Shown piece after piece: positions 16,079-25,100 of a stretch of 64,000 nucleotides of DNA. The notes below the pieces were generated by a model. It did not search any database, was not told the origin of the DNA, and saw only the letters and a program-made list of their open reading frames with translations. This DNA comes from Candidatus Nitrosopumilus sp. (GTDB taxonomy: Archaea > Thermoproteota > Nitrososphaeria > Nitrososphaerales > Nitrosopumilaceae): NCBI GenBank assembly GCA_013911135.1, contig JACERO010000075.1:30788-94787 (forward strand). Direction: 5' to 3'. Position 1 is the first letter of the stretch, and each line of letters opens with the position of its first letter. The position numbers were made by a program, and so were the translations under genes.

Positions 16079-16381
16079 TTATAGTGCTGCGTCTTCTGCC
16101 CAACCTTTGATGAAGACACCGTTTTTGTGAAGAGGAACTGGTTGTCCAGCAGTATAATTCATTGGTCTCATCCAAAAGATTGATTTTGTTGGGCATACAC
16201 CGATGCATGCACCATCAGAAATACATCTTTCTGGATAAAATACAAATGCTTTACCTCTCTTCCAGCCTTCAACTGGTTTTACTCTAAGGACATCTGGACC
16301 AAGAGTTGTACAGATTTCTACACATAGTGCGCATCCGATACATCTTTGTTCATCAATGTCTGGAAGTATTGCTATTGGCAT
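16079..16381 (-). CDS. di-cluster ferredoxin with Asp in second cluster motif
   Basis: A 100-residue soluble electron carrier. The first cluster motif is complete: Cys14-x2-Cys17-x2-Cys20-x3-Cys24. The second reads CISDGACIGVCP: Cys53-x2-Asp56-x2-Cys59-x3-Cys63-Pro, so Asp replaces the second cysteine. From known ferredoxins, such a site holds a 3Fe-4S cluster or an Asp-ligated 4Fe-4S cluster. The C-terminal 35 residues are an unusual extension (GQPVPLHKNGVFIKGWAEDAAL). It has its own TATA box. The partner could be 2-oxoacid:ferredoxin oxidoreductase or another low-potential enzyme; not determinable here. Confidence 0.9.
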   Translation of the reverse strand: MPIAILPDIDEQRCIGCALCVEICTTLGPDVLRVKPVEGWKRGKAFVFYPERCISDGACIGVCPTKSIFWMRPMNYTAGQPVPLHKNGVFIKGWAEDAAL

Positions 16382-16405
16382 AACAAAATTAAGATTGCTT
16401 GGTGA

Positions 16406-16416
16406 CTATTTAAACC
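16406..16416 (-). promoter_or_regulatory. TATA box for the ferredoxin gene
   Basis: On the minus strand this reads GGTTTAAATAG, a near-consensus archaeal TATA element centred about 30 bases before the ATG at 16381. The spacing predicts a leaderless or very short-leader mRNA. Confidence 0.6.
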
Positions 16417-16521
16417 ATGATTGAAATTCATAACCCTGTTATGAAATTGATCGAGTAAAAAATACGCGCAAAAAGTAGATTTGAAGATTTAAAAAACAAA
16501 AAGATAACGTGATTTGCACGT

Positions 16522-16734
16522 TTATTTTCTCATTGCGTCTATTTGACCAGAAGTAACCCAGTCAAGTAATTCTGCAGAAGATGGATTAAGGTCTGCTTTC
16601 TTATTCATAAGATTGTTAACCCAGATCCAATTGAGTTGATTTAAGAGAGGTTTGTTTGCTTCGTCACCAGCACGTGTCTTAGAGACTAGTGCTTGATCTT
16701 GCAAGGCTAACCATTCTGTATAACTTCTTCCCAT
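16522..16734 (-). CDS. small soluble protein of unknown function
   Basis: A 70-residue protein beginning MGRSYTEWLALQDQAL and ending TSGQIDAMRK. It is helical, with three tryptophans in conserved-looking contexts (EWLAL, NWIWVNN, LLDWV), and has no signal or membrane segment. It lies upstream of the ferredoxin gene on the same strand, separated by 140 bases that contain the ferredoxin promoter, so it is a separate unit. It looks like a genuine coding gene of thaumarchaeal type. I do not recognise the family. Confidence 0.7.
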   Translation of the reverse strand: MGRSYTEWLALQDQALVSKTRAGDEANKPLLNQLNWIWVNNLMNKKADLNPSSAELLDWVTSGQIDAMRK

Positions 16735-16847
16735 GAGGATTGGATCTTAGCTTACACTAATTAAAGCTTTTGTAGATTCTATAATAGGCATAATGATCGG
16801 ATTTACTTTAACAAGGTTTTAACGTTGATGAAAATTCATCTTAATTC

Positions 16848-18113
16848 TTGGATGTTAAAGTTTTAGGAGCTGCAAACGAAGTTGGTAGATCGGGTTTTTT
16901 AGTTAATTGTAATGGAACAAATCTCTTGCTGGATTATGGAGTATTATTTGGTAGAAGAGGAACGCCTCCAGGATATCCACTTCATGTAAAACCAAAAGAT
17001 CTTGATGCAATCATAATTACTCATGCTCATTTAGATCATTCAGGAAATGTTCCATCACTTTTTGTAAGTGGAAATACTGATGTCTATGCCACACCTCCAA
17101 CTTTTGATCTATCAAAGTTATTGATTGAAGATATGCTAAAAATCGAAAAGAATTCACATCCATTTGATCTGCCTGAACTAAACAATATGATGAAAAATGC
17201 TAAGGAAACTGGATTTAAACAAAAAGTTACCAAGGGAAATGCAACTTTTGAATTAAGAGAATCAGGACATGTAATTGGAGGTAGTACTGTTTTGGTAGAA
17301 TCAGAGAAAAAACGACTTTTCTATACAGGGGATATCAAAACAAATGGTTCAAGAATGCTTAGAGAGATGGATTTGGACATTGGGGAAATTGATTTACTGA
17401 TTACTGAAAGCACATATGCCAAAACAGAACAAAAATCTAGGAGAGAATCAGAAAAGGAGTTAATTGAATTTGCAAACGAAGTGATGGATAGAAAAGGAAT
17501 ATTGTTTATTCCATCATTTTCAGTTGAACGCTCTCAAGAGATTGCATGTATTTTAAAGAGTGGAAATTTCAAACATAGAATTATCATGGATGGAATGGCA
17601 CTAAAAGTAAATGAAATAATGTTTAGACATCCAAATTATCTAAGAGATCCTAAAATTTTTTCGGAGGCAATAAACAGTGCAACTGCAATAAGAGAACATG
17701 CTGAAAGAAAACGTGCAATGGGGGAACCTTGTGTAGTAATCTCACCTGCTGGAATGTTAGTTGGAGGAAATGCTGTATTTTATTTACAGCACTTGGCATT
17801 TGATGATAAAAATGGAATTGCCCTAGTATCGTATCAAGGTAAAGGCACACCAGGTAAAAAATTACTTGAAACAGGAAAGGTATCAACAAGAGGTAAAGAC
17901 GTCAATGTTTCAGCAGAGGTAAAACAGTTTGAGTTTTCAGGCCATGTAGATAGAAATGAATTGTTTGGCATGATTAAAAAAATTAAAGGAAATCCAAAGG
18001 TATGGGCAGTTCATGGAGATTCTGAATCATGTGAAATGTTTGCTAAAGAAATTCATGAAAAATTTGGTTTAGAAACATATGCCCCTGCAGTAAATGATAC
18101 AATTACTATCTAA
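16848..18113 (+). CDS. beta-CASP ribonuclease, aCPSF2-type
   Basis: A 421-residue metallo-beta-lactamase/beta-CASP nuclease related to the cleavage and polyadenylation factor CPSF73. The zinc motif is THAHLDHSG (His59, His61, Asp63, His64). Later motifs include RESGHVIGG, FYTGDIKTNGSRML, PSFSVERSQE, SPAGMLVGGNAV and the C-terminal VWAVHGDSESCEMFA. There is no N-terminal KH domain, which points to aCPSF2 rather than the longer aCPSF1. The start is TTG at 16848 (M-D-V-K-V-L-G). It probably acts in RNA 3'-end processing or decay and is followed after 1 base by the glycosylase gene. Confidence 0.9.
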   Translation: MDVKVLGAANEVGRSGFLVNCNGTNLLLDYGVLFGRRGTPPGYPLHVKPKDLDAIIITHAHLDHSGNVPSLFVSGNTDVYATPPTFDLSKLLIEDMLKIEKNSHPFDLPELNNMMKNAKETGFKQKVTKGNATFELRESGHVIGGSTVLVESEKKRLFYTGDIKTNGSRMLREMDLDIGEIDLLITESTYAKTEQKSRRESEKELIEFANEVMDRKGILFIPSFSVERSQEIACILKSGNFKHRIIMDGMALKVNEIMFRHPNYLRDPKIFSEAINSATAIREHAERKRAMGEPCVVISPAGMLVGGNAVFYLQHLAFDDKNGIALVSYQGKGTPGKKLLETGKVSTRGKDVNVSAEVKQFEFSGHVDRNELFGMIKKIKGNPKVWAVHGDSESCEMFAKEIHEKFGLETYAPAVNDTITI

Positions 18114-18114
18114 A

Positions 18115-18957
18115 ATGCAAAACAACAATGCAATAAATGTAGAAATTTCAATCAACAGTGGTCAGGTATTTCTTTGGAGAAAAAATGGAGAATATTGGGA
18201 TGGGGTAAACGGTCAAGATATTCTAAGGATTGATAATTTTGGAAGCATTAAATCATATCAAAATACCAAAACAGACTTTTTTAGAAAAAAAGATAATATG
18301 GAGCAAATAATAAAGTCAATTTCAAAAGACAGTACAACTAGAAAGGCTGTAAAAAAATATCTTGGTTTAAGAATTCTCAAACAAGATCCTTTTCAATGTT
18401 TGATTTCATTTATTGTATCTTCGAATTCTAATATTCAAAAAATAAAAACTAGTCTTGAAAAGATATCAAGAAAATTTGGAACAAAGGTAGAGTTTGAAAA
18501 TCAAGAGTTTTTTTTATTTCCTACACCAAAGAAACTTGCCAAAGCATCAATTAATGAAATTAGAAATTGTGGTGTAGGATACAGAGCTAAATTTATCAAA
18601 GAAGCTGCAAATATAATTTTTTTAAAAAAAATAGATTTTGAGAGTTTAAAAAAATCTGATTATTTTGAGACTAAGGAAAGTATTTGTTCCATTCCAGGGG
18701 TTGGGAATAAAGTTGCAGATTGCATAATGTTATTTTCATTAAACAAATTGGAGGCATTTCCATTAGATAGATGGATGATTAGAATTTTAGAAAAATATTT
18801 TTTTAATGAATTTCAACTTGAGACAAAAACAATTACAAAAAAACAATATGATATTCTTCATGATAAAATTGTAAATCATTTTGGTCCATACGCAGGATAT
18901 GCACAACAATTTCTCTTTAAGATGGAAAGAGAGAATTACCAAAAAAAGTGGCTGTAA
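18115..18957 (+). CDS. ogg: 8-oxoguanine DNA glycosylase (OGG1 family)
   Basis: A 280-residue HhH-GPD glycosylase/lyase that removes 8-oxoguanine. The N-terminal beta domain begins INSGQVFLWRKNGEYWDG, as in OGG1/AlkA proteins. The helix-hairpin-helix SIPGVGNKVADCIMLF carries the catalytic Lys and is followed by the essential Asp in AFPLDRWM. The ATG at 18115, directly after the preceding stop codon, is preferred over the overlapping ATG at 18094. Its position suggests co-transcription with the upstream nuclease gene. Confidence 0.92.
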   Translation: MQNNNAINVEISINSGQVFLWRKNGEYWDGVNGQDILRIDNFGSIKSYQNTKTDFFRKKDNMEQIIKSISKDSTTRKAVKKYLGLRILKQDPFQCLISFIVSSNSNIQKIKTSLEKISRKFGTKVEFENQEFFLFPTPKKLAKASINEIRNCGVGYRAKFIKEAANIIFLKKIDFESLKKSDYFETKESICSIPGVGNKVADCIMLFSLNKLEAFPLDRWMIRILEKYFFNEFQLETKTITKKQYDILHDKIVNHFGPYAGYAQQFLFKMERENYQKKWL

Positions 18958-18990
18958 ACCCTTAAAATGGTAATTAATTGCTAAGTTTTT

Positions 18991-19065
18991 GGGCCTATGA
19001 CGCAGCATGGATAGCGTGTTGGACTTCTAATCCAAAAGTCAAGGGATCGAAGCCCTTTGGGCCCG
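18991..19065 (+). tRNA. tRNA-Arg (anticodon TCT)
   Basis: A 75-base cloverleaf: acceptor GGGCCTA with TGGGCCC (one G-T pair), D-arm ACGC/GCGT, anticodon arm TTGGA-CTTCTAA-TCCAA with TCT at 19026-19028, and T-arm AAGGG-ATCGAAG-CCCTT with discriminator G. The T-loop begins with A rather than T. No intron is present and CCA is not encoded. An AT-rich element (CTTAAAATGG, 18961-18970) about 28 bases upstream may be its promoter. It reads AGA codons, which are frequent here. Confidence 0.95.
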
Positions 19066-19106
19066 CCTAACAAAATTATTTATTCTAATTTGGAGATGAT
19101 GTTTTC

Positions 19107-19457
19107 GTGAAAGACATAGAGTTCAAACTAAATTCAACTGACATTCATCCAAATTCTGAAATCAAAGGAACTATTTCTGTTTCATATCCAGGAAGATATG
19201 ATGGAGTTGTGATAAATACTCAGATTTTAGATTCAAATGAACACATAGTCTACAAATCATATAATGGAAAAAATATTTCACAAAATGTTTCGAGATTATT
19301 TATCAACAAAGACGTGATGCCTGAAAACAAAGCAGAATTTATCGCACTAATTAAATTTGAACCAAAACAAGAACATGAAATAAAATTTAGAGTATCAATT
19401 ATTGAGCAACATAAAGAAATTGAAAGTCAGATAATTTTTGCAAAATATTCTATCTAG
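19107..19457 (+). CDS. small beta-rich protein of unknown function
   Basis: A 116-residue protein with a GTG start, because the nearest upstream ATG meets an immediate stop in its frame. Alternating hydrophobic segments (GTISVSYPGRYDGVVINTQIL; EFIALIKFEP; KFRVSIIEQ) suggest a single beta-sandwich, possibly arrestin- or Ig-like. No signal peptide or catalytic motif is seen. It follows tRNA-Arg on the same strand and ends convergently on the cupredoxin gene with a 4-base overlap. Function unknown. Confidence 0.6.
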   Translation: MKDIEFKLNSTDIHPNSEIKGTISVSYPGRYDGVVINTQILDSNEHIVYKSYNGKNISQNVSRLFINKDVMPENKAEFIALIKFEPKQEHEIKFRVSIIEQHKEIESQIIFAKYSI

Positions 19458-19915
19458 AATCTACTCTTTTCTACATTGATAGAACCAGTCATCCACGGAT
19501 GTGGTTCACAGTGATAATGGATCTCTTGAGGCTCTGTAAATAGGAATTCATAGTTTTCACCAGGTTTTACGACACCAGAAGAACCAAAGTCACCACTATA
19601 TCTATCAGATGCTCTGTGATCAGGAGTTACAGTGTGGGGAGTATCATCCAAATTTTTCCAAATTACTTTGTTATTAACATTCAATAACGCATTTGCTTTA
19701 TTTGGAACATAGTTCTCATTTCCTTCAATTACTGCACCTGGAACAATTTCAATGATAAGATCTTTTTCAGGATTTAAGATATGTTCAGATACAGATGGCT
19801 TTGCTAAAGATTCAGGAACATAAAATGAAGTGTAAAACACTAGGGAGACTGACATGCCAATGATTAGTGCAATTACTCCAATACCATACGCGTGGCTAGA
19901 TGGAGGTGAACTCAT
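19454..19915 (-). CDS. membrane-anchored blue copper protein (cupredoxin)
   Basis: A 153-residue type 1 copper protein anchored by an N-terminal membrane helix (IGVIALIIGMSVSLVFYTSF). Copper ligands are predicted as His94 (DTPHTV), Cys136, His139 and Met142 in HCEPHPWM. Its ATG overlaps the stop of cytochrome b by 4 bases, so it is translationally coupled to it. Ammonia-oxidising archaea use many copper carriers in place of c-type cytochromes, so this one is well placed to accept electrons from the Rieske/cytochrome b complex. That role is inference from context. Confidence 0.92.
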   Translation of the reverse strand: MSSPPSSHAYGIGVIALIIGMSVSLVFYTSFYVPESLAKPSVSEHILNPEKDLIIEIVPGAVIEGNENYVPNKANALLNVNNKVIWKNLDDTPHTVTPDHRASDRYSGDFGSSGVVKPGENYEFLFTEPQEIHYHCEPHPWMTGSINVEKSRF

Positions 19916-21492
19916 TTTTTCAATCCTCCAAGATCGTCAGAACCAAGATTTGGATTATTTTCTGCACTAACTCCTAAATCTGCTGTAGTCTTCTGGATAG
20001 GAACTTCGTGAGTTAATTCTTTTGGTTTTTCTTGTGCAGTATCACCTTCTGGAAGTTTACTTGGTTCAGATACATCAGGTGCATCTAGTTTTGGTTTTTC
20101 TTCCTGTACAGGAACTGGTGGGGGTGGAGGCGCATTCTTTTCCTCACTCAAAGCATATCTGTAAACATGGAAGAATGCTGCAAATACCAACAAGATTATT
20201 CCAACAAAGAATAATGACATGTTCTTCATTCCTGTCAAAGCTGCATTATATGCTGCAATGTTTAGGAATACTTGGAATGCCAACAGTGCAATTAGTAACC
20301 AGTTAATCCATTTTTCAGAGAGGTTGATTGTTGCAACTTTCTGTGGGCCTTTACTTTTTGCAAGTTTTGATTTTCTTTCAGCTTCATTTGCAAGTTTAAT
20401 CATCATGTATGTGAATCCAAATCCTAGTGGAAGCAACAATATCATTGTAGCATAGAAGAATATTGGATCAATTACCAAACGCTCTACTAATGGAATTGAG
20501 ACATCAGGTGAAATATAGAATCCCCAATATGTGGTAACCATAATCTGAGCAATACTAGTAATTCCAAATGCTGTAACTATTGGTCTTTCTCTCCATGAGA
20601 ATTTTTTGTATCTATCAATGAACGGAACAACGATAAATGCAGCAAGAAATATCAACGGCCACAGCAGTCCTGTTACAAACTTGTCATATTGAGTCCTCAT
20701 GAATGCATAAATTCCTGTAAGATACCATTCAGGAACCGTTACACCTGGCGGGACTGTCGGCTCAAACTTGAATCCCATATCAATTGGAAATACACCACCT
20801 GTGATGAGAATAGCACCAGAAATTGCCATAACCATAGGGACATCAAATACCAAGAATCTTGGGAAATGAACTGCCATCAATCCTAGCATTACAATTGGTA
20901 ACAAGAACACATGTTGCGCATAGAATCTTAATACAAAGTCCGAGAACCCACTACCAAGTGCCGCATCACGAATCGTCGGTCCGACAACAGGAATTGATGT
21001 AGTCAGAGACGCTGCAATACTAATTGCAAGTTCTGCTCTTTCACTAAATATAACATCATATCCAGTAAATGCTTCAAGAATAGTAACAACACCAAGAATG
21101 ACACCAGTCATCCATAAAACTTCATTTCTAATTTTGTATCGTCCACTAAAGTATTGGTAATACATGTGAAGAACAGCTAAGAGTACCATTGCATTGGAAC
21201 CATGATAGTGAATGTTTCTTATGTGAAAACCAAATGGAACATCATCATTGATGAATTGAACACTATCCCAAGCCCTATCTAAAACAGGTTGATAATAAAA
21301 CATGAGTAGGGCTCCTGAAACTCCAAGAATGATAAATACAACAAAGGTAAGCATACCCAAGAATCCAAACGGACTAACAAATCTAGCAGGGAATGAAAAT
21401 TTTATTGCAGTAAAGATTGTTCTATCTATTCCATCCCATACCCAGTAAATGAGGGCGACTAAGCCAGTTCTTCTTTCAAGCGAAACGGCCAT
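19912..21492 (-). CDS. cytochrome b of the Rieske/cytochrome b complex
   Basis: A 526-residue polytopic membrane protein forming the quinol-oxidising core of complex III. The N-terminal part has the haem-ligating helices (IHYHGSNAMVLLAVLHMYYQ and YAQHVFLL with a later His in AVHFPRF). The PEWY motif of the Qo site is in VPEWYLTGIYAFMR. The b6-like and subunit IV-like parts are in one chain. The last 80 residues are an unusual Pro/Glu/Lys-rich hydrophilic tail beginning with a run of prolines. The ATG at 21492 is preferred over TTG at 21498. It overlaps the Rieske gene upstream and the cupredoxin gene downstream. Confidence 0.95.
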   Translation of the reverse strand: MAVSLERRTGLVALIYWVWDGIDRTIFTAIKFSFPARFVSPFGFLGMLTFVVFIILGVSGALLMFYYQPVLDRAWDSVQFINDDVPFGFHIRNIHYHGSNAMVLLAVLHMYYQYFSGRYKIRNEVLWMTGVILGVVTILEAFTGYDVIFSERAELAISIAASLTTSIPVVGPTIRDAALGSGFSDFVLRFYAQHVFLLPIVMLGLMAVHFPRFLVFDVPMVMAISGAILITGGVFPIDMGFKFEPTVPPGVTVPEWYLTGIYAFMRTQYDKFVTGLLWPLIFLAAFIVVPFIDRYKKFSWRERPIVTAFGITSIAQIMVTTYWGFYISPDVSIPLVERLVIDPIFFYATMILLLPLGFGFTYMMIKLANEAERKSKLAKSKGPQKVATINLSEKWINWLLIALLAFQVFLNIAAYNAALTGMKNMSLFFVGIILLVFAAFFHVYRYALSEEKNAPPPPPVPVQEEKPKLDAPDVSEPSKLPEGDTAQEKPKELTHEVPIQKTTADLGVSAENNPNLGSDDLGGLKK

Positions 21493-22081
21493 ATCCAATT
21501 ACTCCATTAGCATTTACATCAAACTTTGGCGGCAAGATATATACAAATCCATCTGAGTCAAGTTCAAAATATAATTCAGCTAAAATGTTAGATGGTGGGG
21601 CTTGTACTGATGCAGGACCTACAAAAGCTGTTCCAGTTGTTGGATCATACATACTACCATGACAAGGACATTCACCTCTCTTTCTTCCTTCATCTGGCCA
21701 ATATTTCCACAAACACCAAAGATGAAGACATATCATGCTGTATGCTCTAAGAGCAGATAGATCATTTTTTGCACCACCTAATTCTTCAGGTAATCTTATG
21801 AATTGCCATTTACGAAATGCTTCTGCATCAAGTGCAGGATTGCCAGTAGCTGGATATGTAATAACTTCAGAAAAATTAACTGGGTAAGTATTGATATTTG
21901 CATGTGTACCATCAGGTAAAATTACTGGTACTTTTTCAAGAGATGCTTGATTGGGGTTTGGCATAAAATTACCAAATGGGATAAATGGAGCAAACGCTAA
22001 ACCTGTGCCTGCGGCGCCGATTAACTTTAGAAAGTCTCTTCTGGATAATCCGCCAGACTTTTTTGTCCCAAGCTCTGACAT
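21476..22081 (-). CDS. Rieske iron-sulfur protein
   Basis: A 201-residue subunit of the bc complex that takes electrons from quinol. The N terminus has a twin-arginine signal (LSRRDFLKLIGAAGTGLAF) that also acts as membrane anchor. The cluster motifs are Cys118-x-His120 and Cys138-x2-His141 in ECPCHGS, with Cys123 and Cys140 placed for the usual disulfide. It is the first gene of the operon, with a good TATA box 28 bases upstream, and overlaps the cytochrome b gene. The spacer between the two cluster motifs is rather long and basic (KYWPDEGRKRGE). Confidence 0.96.
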   Translation of the reverse strand: MSELGTKKSGGLSRRDFLKLIGAAGTGLAFAPFIPFGNFMPNPNQASLEKVPVILPDGTHANINTYPVNFSEVITYPATGNPALDAEAFRKWQFIRLPEELGGAKNDLSALRAYSMICLHLWCLWKYWPDEGRKRGECPCHGSMYDPTTGTAFVGPASVQAPPSNILAELYFELDSDGFVYILPPKFDVNANGVIGYGRFA

Positions 22082-22104
22082 TCAGCTGACTAACTCGCCA
22101 AATT

Positions 22105-22115
22105 GCTTATAAACC
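22105..22115 (-). promoter_or_regulatory. TATA box of the Rieske/cytochrome b operon
   Basis: The minus strand reads GGTTTATAAGC, centred about 28 bases before the Rieske ATG at 22081. Spacing and sequence fit a strong archaeal promoter producing a nearly leaderless mRNA. Confidence 0.6.
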
Positions 22116-22126
22116 TTGTTCAATTA

Positions 22127-25100
22127 TTAGTTAGGTTTTATTCTAATGATGAATATGATAACAGTTCCGATCGCAGCGCCAATAACTAATCCAATAACAA
22201 TTCCAAGACTAAAGGATGAATCAGAGTTACCAGAATTATTTATTGAGAGAGAATCATCAGGAATGATTTTTGTTTTAGAAATTGTGTTATAATCATTTTC
22301 TAAAATAGAATCATTTGATTCAAACTCTGTTTCCACTTGTTCAACTTGAGAAGAAATGTTTGTAAATTTTGCTGCAAGTGTAATAGGTTCTGTTGTAGAA
22401 TTTCCTCCAAACAATGTAGAGTGTGTCAAAAGAGTGTAAGTACCAGTTTGGTTAATTGGAACATAGAGAACAGTGGATGTATCATCTTTATTTTTTACAG
22501 GAAAAAATCCACCACCTTGACTAAAGATAGAATTACCCAACCAATCAAGAGAAGGCCATCCTAGAAAATGACCAAATACTCCAGATGGAACATTTGTTTG
22601 AACGATTTGCCCGGATGGATCCATTACAAAGACAGCTAGATTAGTATCATCAGTAATCCATGAAAGTTCAACCGCTGCTGAATTAATTGATTCATCTTGG
22701 ATATCAAAATAATATTGTCTCCAATCTCCTGCCATATAGCGATTAGCCATATCAAATGCGCCTTTGATGTAGCCATTACCATAAAGAACATCATCACTTT
22801 GTTTACCTTTAACAATTACAAAAGAATCATTTTGATCAACTAATTGTTTTATTACAAAAGATACTGGAGCATTTACCAAATGTTTTTCTCCTTCAAAAGT
22901 AAGAAATCCTTGATAGACTCCAGTTTGCAAATCAGTTGGTGCAATTAATGTTACATCAATTGTAGCAATATCTTTTGGAGGTATAGTGACTGTTTGAGAT
23001 TCAGGCCAGATTACAGACCATTTTTCTTTTTGGTAATAACTTGCAGATAATGTGTAATCCATTGAGGTAGAATTCATTTTTGTATCACCCAACCAGTAAG
23101 AAAATCTTGTTGGGACAGGATATACTCCAACTAGGGGAGTTCCTTCAAATTTTTCATTGGGATCAGTAACTCTAAGTTCTTGAACAGTTCCCCAAGAGCC
23201 AGCTCTATTTACTAAAGATAATTCATCACTTGAAATTTTTGTATCATTGTTGTTATCAAGCCAATCATAAATATACAAAGAAGAGATTTTGATATCACTA
23301 GCATAGACGTCTGAAGTATCATTCATGAATGAATCAAATGGGAAATTTACATTTAGTATCATCAATGAGGAATCATCAGGAATAGGATCTGTCTCATCAA
23401 AAAATTCATCTAGAGTAGAATGGGGTTTTACATCTGAAAGTTTGACATAATTTGGAATATAGGCTCCAGATTTGTTAAGTATTGAATCTTGTTGATGTAC
23501 AGTAGTTACTCCGTTAAACTCATTTTTGGCAATTAAAGATAATTTTTTTGGTATCACATTAATTTTAATTTCATTTTCAGAAGGATTAACTATAGTAAAA
23601 GTAGCAGAACTTCTTTCTCCTGGAAGTAATTGCTCTGCAAACCAACTAGTCATAGGTATAGAATTAGAAGGTAATTGAAATTTTTCAAATCCAATTGCAG
23701 TTGAATTTACGTTATCTATTGCAGGATCTAAAAGTTTCTTGATGTTCTGATATGATGCATCATTATGTACCATAAACAATCCATCTTTTCCATTCACATA
23801 ATCCAAAGCTGAAGAGACGTCAACTAATCCAGATCCTTGAGTAAATGGATCATTTTCTAGATCAGTTGCAGTAGACATTAGAATATTTTTGATTGTGAAT
23901 GGATCAATGGTTTGGGATTGATTTTTCATACCTTCCATCAAAATTGCTGCACTACCAGATACGATAGGTGCAGCCATACTGGTTCCGCCAAATAAAGAAA
24001 AGGATTCAGCCTTTGAATCTTTTTTAATTTTTAAAACACTTGACGGAGTAAACCCATATGCACCTATACTCATTAAATCAGGTTTTGGATCACCAATAGA
24101 GCTAGGACCTCTACTAGAGAAATCAACTACATCATTGTAATGAGATATTGTATTTCCAAATCTGGGTTGATCTTTGAATGGGCCATAACCTACAAATACA
24201 TTATTAGTAGTTGCTCCAACTGAAATTCCAAAAGGTGATGCATTTGGTAATCCTATTGTTCCATATCCGTGTCCAGAGTTTCCGGCACTAGAAACTATTG
24301 TCACCCCTGGATAATCATCATCTAAAGAATGAGGTGTTACAAGTACACTAAGAATCAAGGAGAGAATATCCATTCCAGGAGATGTCTTAAAGGAAGGAAA
24401 TGCAGATACGCCCCAACTATTTGAAATTATATCAACTCTAGTCTTGCCTGAAAATTTCCAATCATGTTTTGTATTATCAAATCCTGCAGACCACAACCAT
24501 CCATAAACTGTATCACCAAACCATAATGCCTTCACAGGAATAATTTTTGCACCAGGAGCTACACCAGTTATAGTAAATTTTTCAGTACTGTTATAGATGT
24601 CATAAACTTCGTGTCCTCTTGAAGTAATAGATGCAGCACTGGATGTACCATGCCCCACAAAATCAGTCATCAAACCAAAAAATTCACCATCAGGATCTAA
24701 TGTGGGAAGTAATGTTCCATTGATTGCCTTTATAGTATCATCAATGTCTGCAGTTTTATCTTGCATTACTCCATAAACATCTAAAACTCGTGCACCAAAT
24801 GTTCCTGCACTATAATCATTTTTTCCATCATTGTTTGAATCATATACAAGAAATTCTTTTCCACTACCTAACACAATTGGTTTTTCATCAGTAAAATCAA
24901 AATCATATTCTGGTCGTTGACCAGCTTTCAGATCAAATCGAGTATAATCTTCCCACGAAGTACTCATATCAGGAATTATAGTATCATAAACTCCAGAAAT
25001 GAATGAATCAACTACCAATACAGGTACAACTTGTATTCGCGCTAGAGGCCCTTGTATAGCACCTTGATAAATTATACCAAGATGATATACTCCACTTTTT

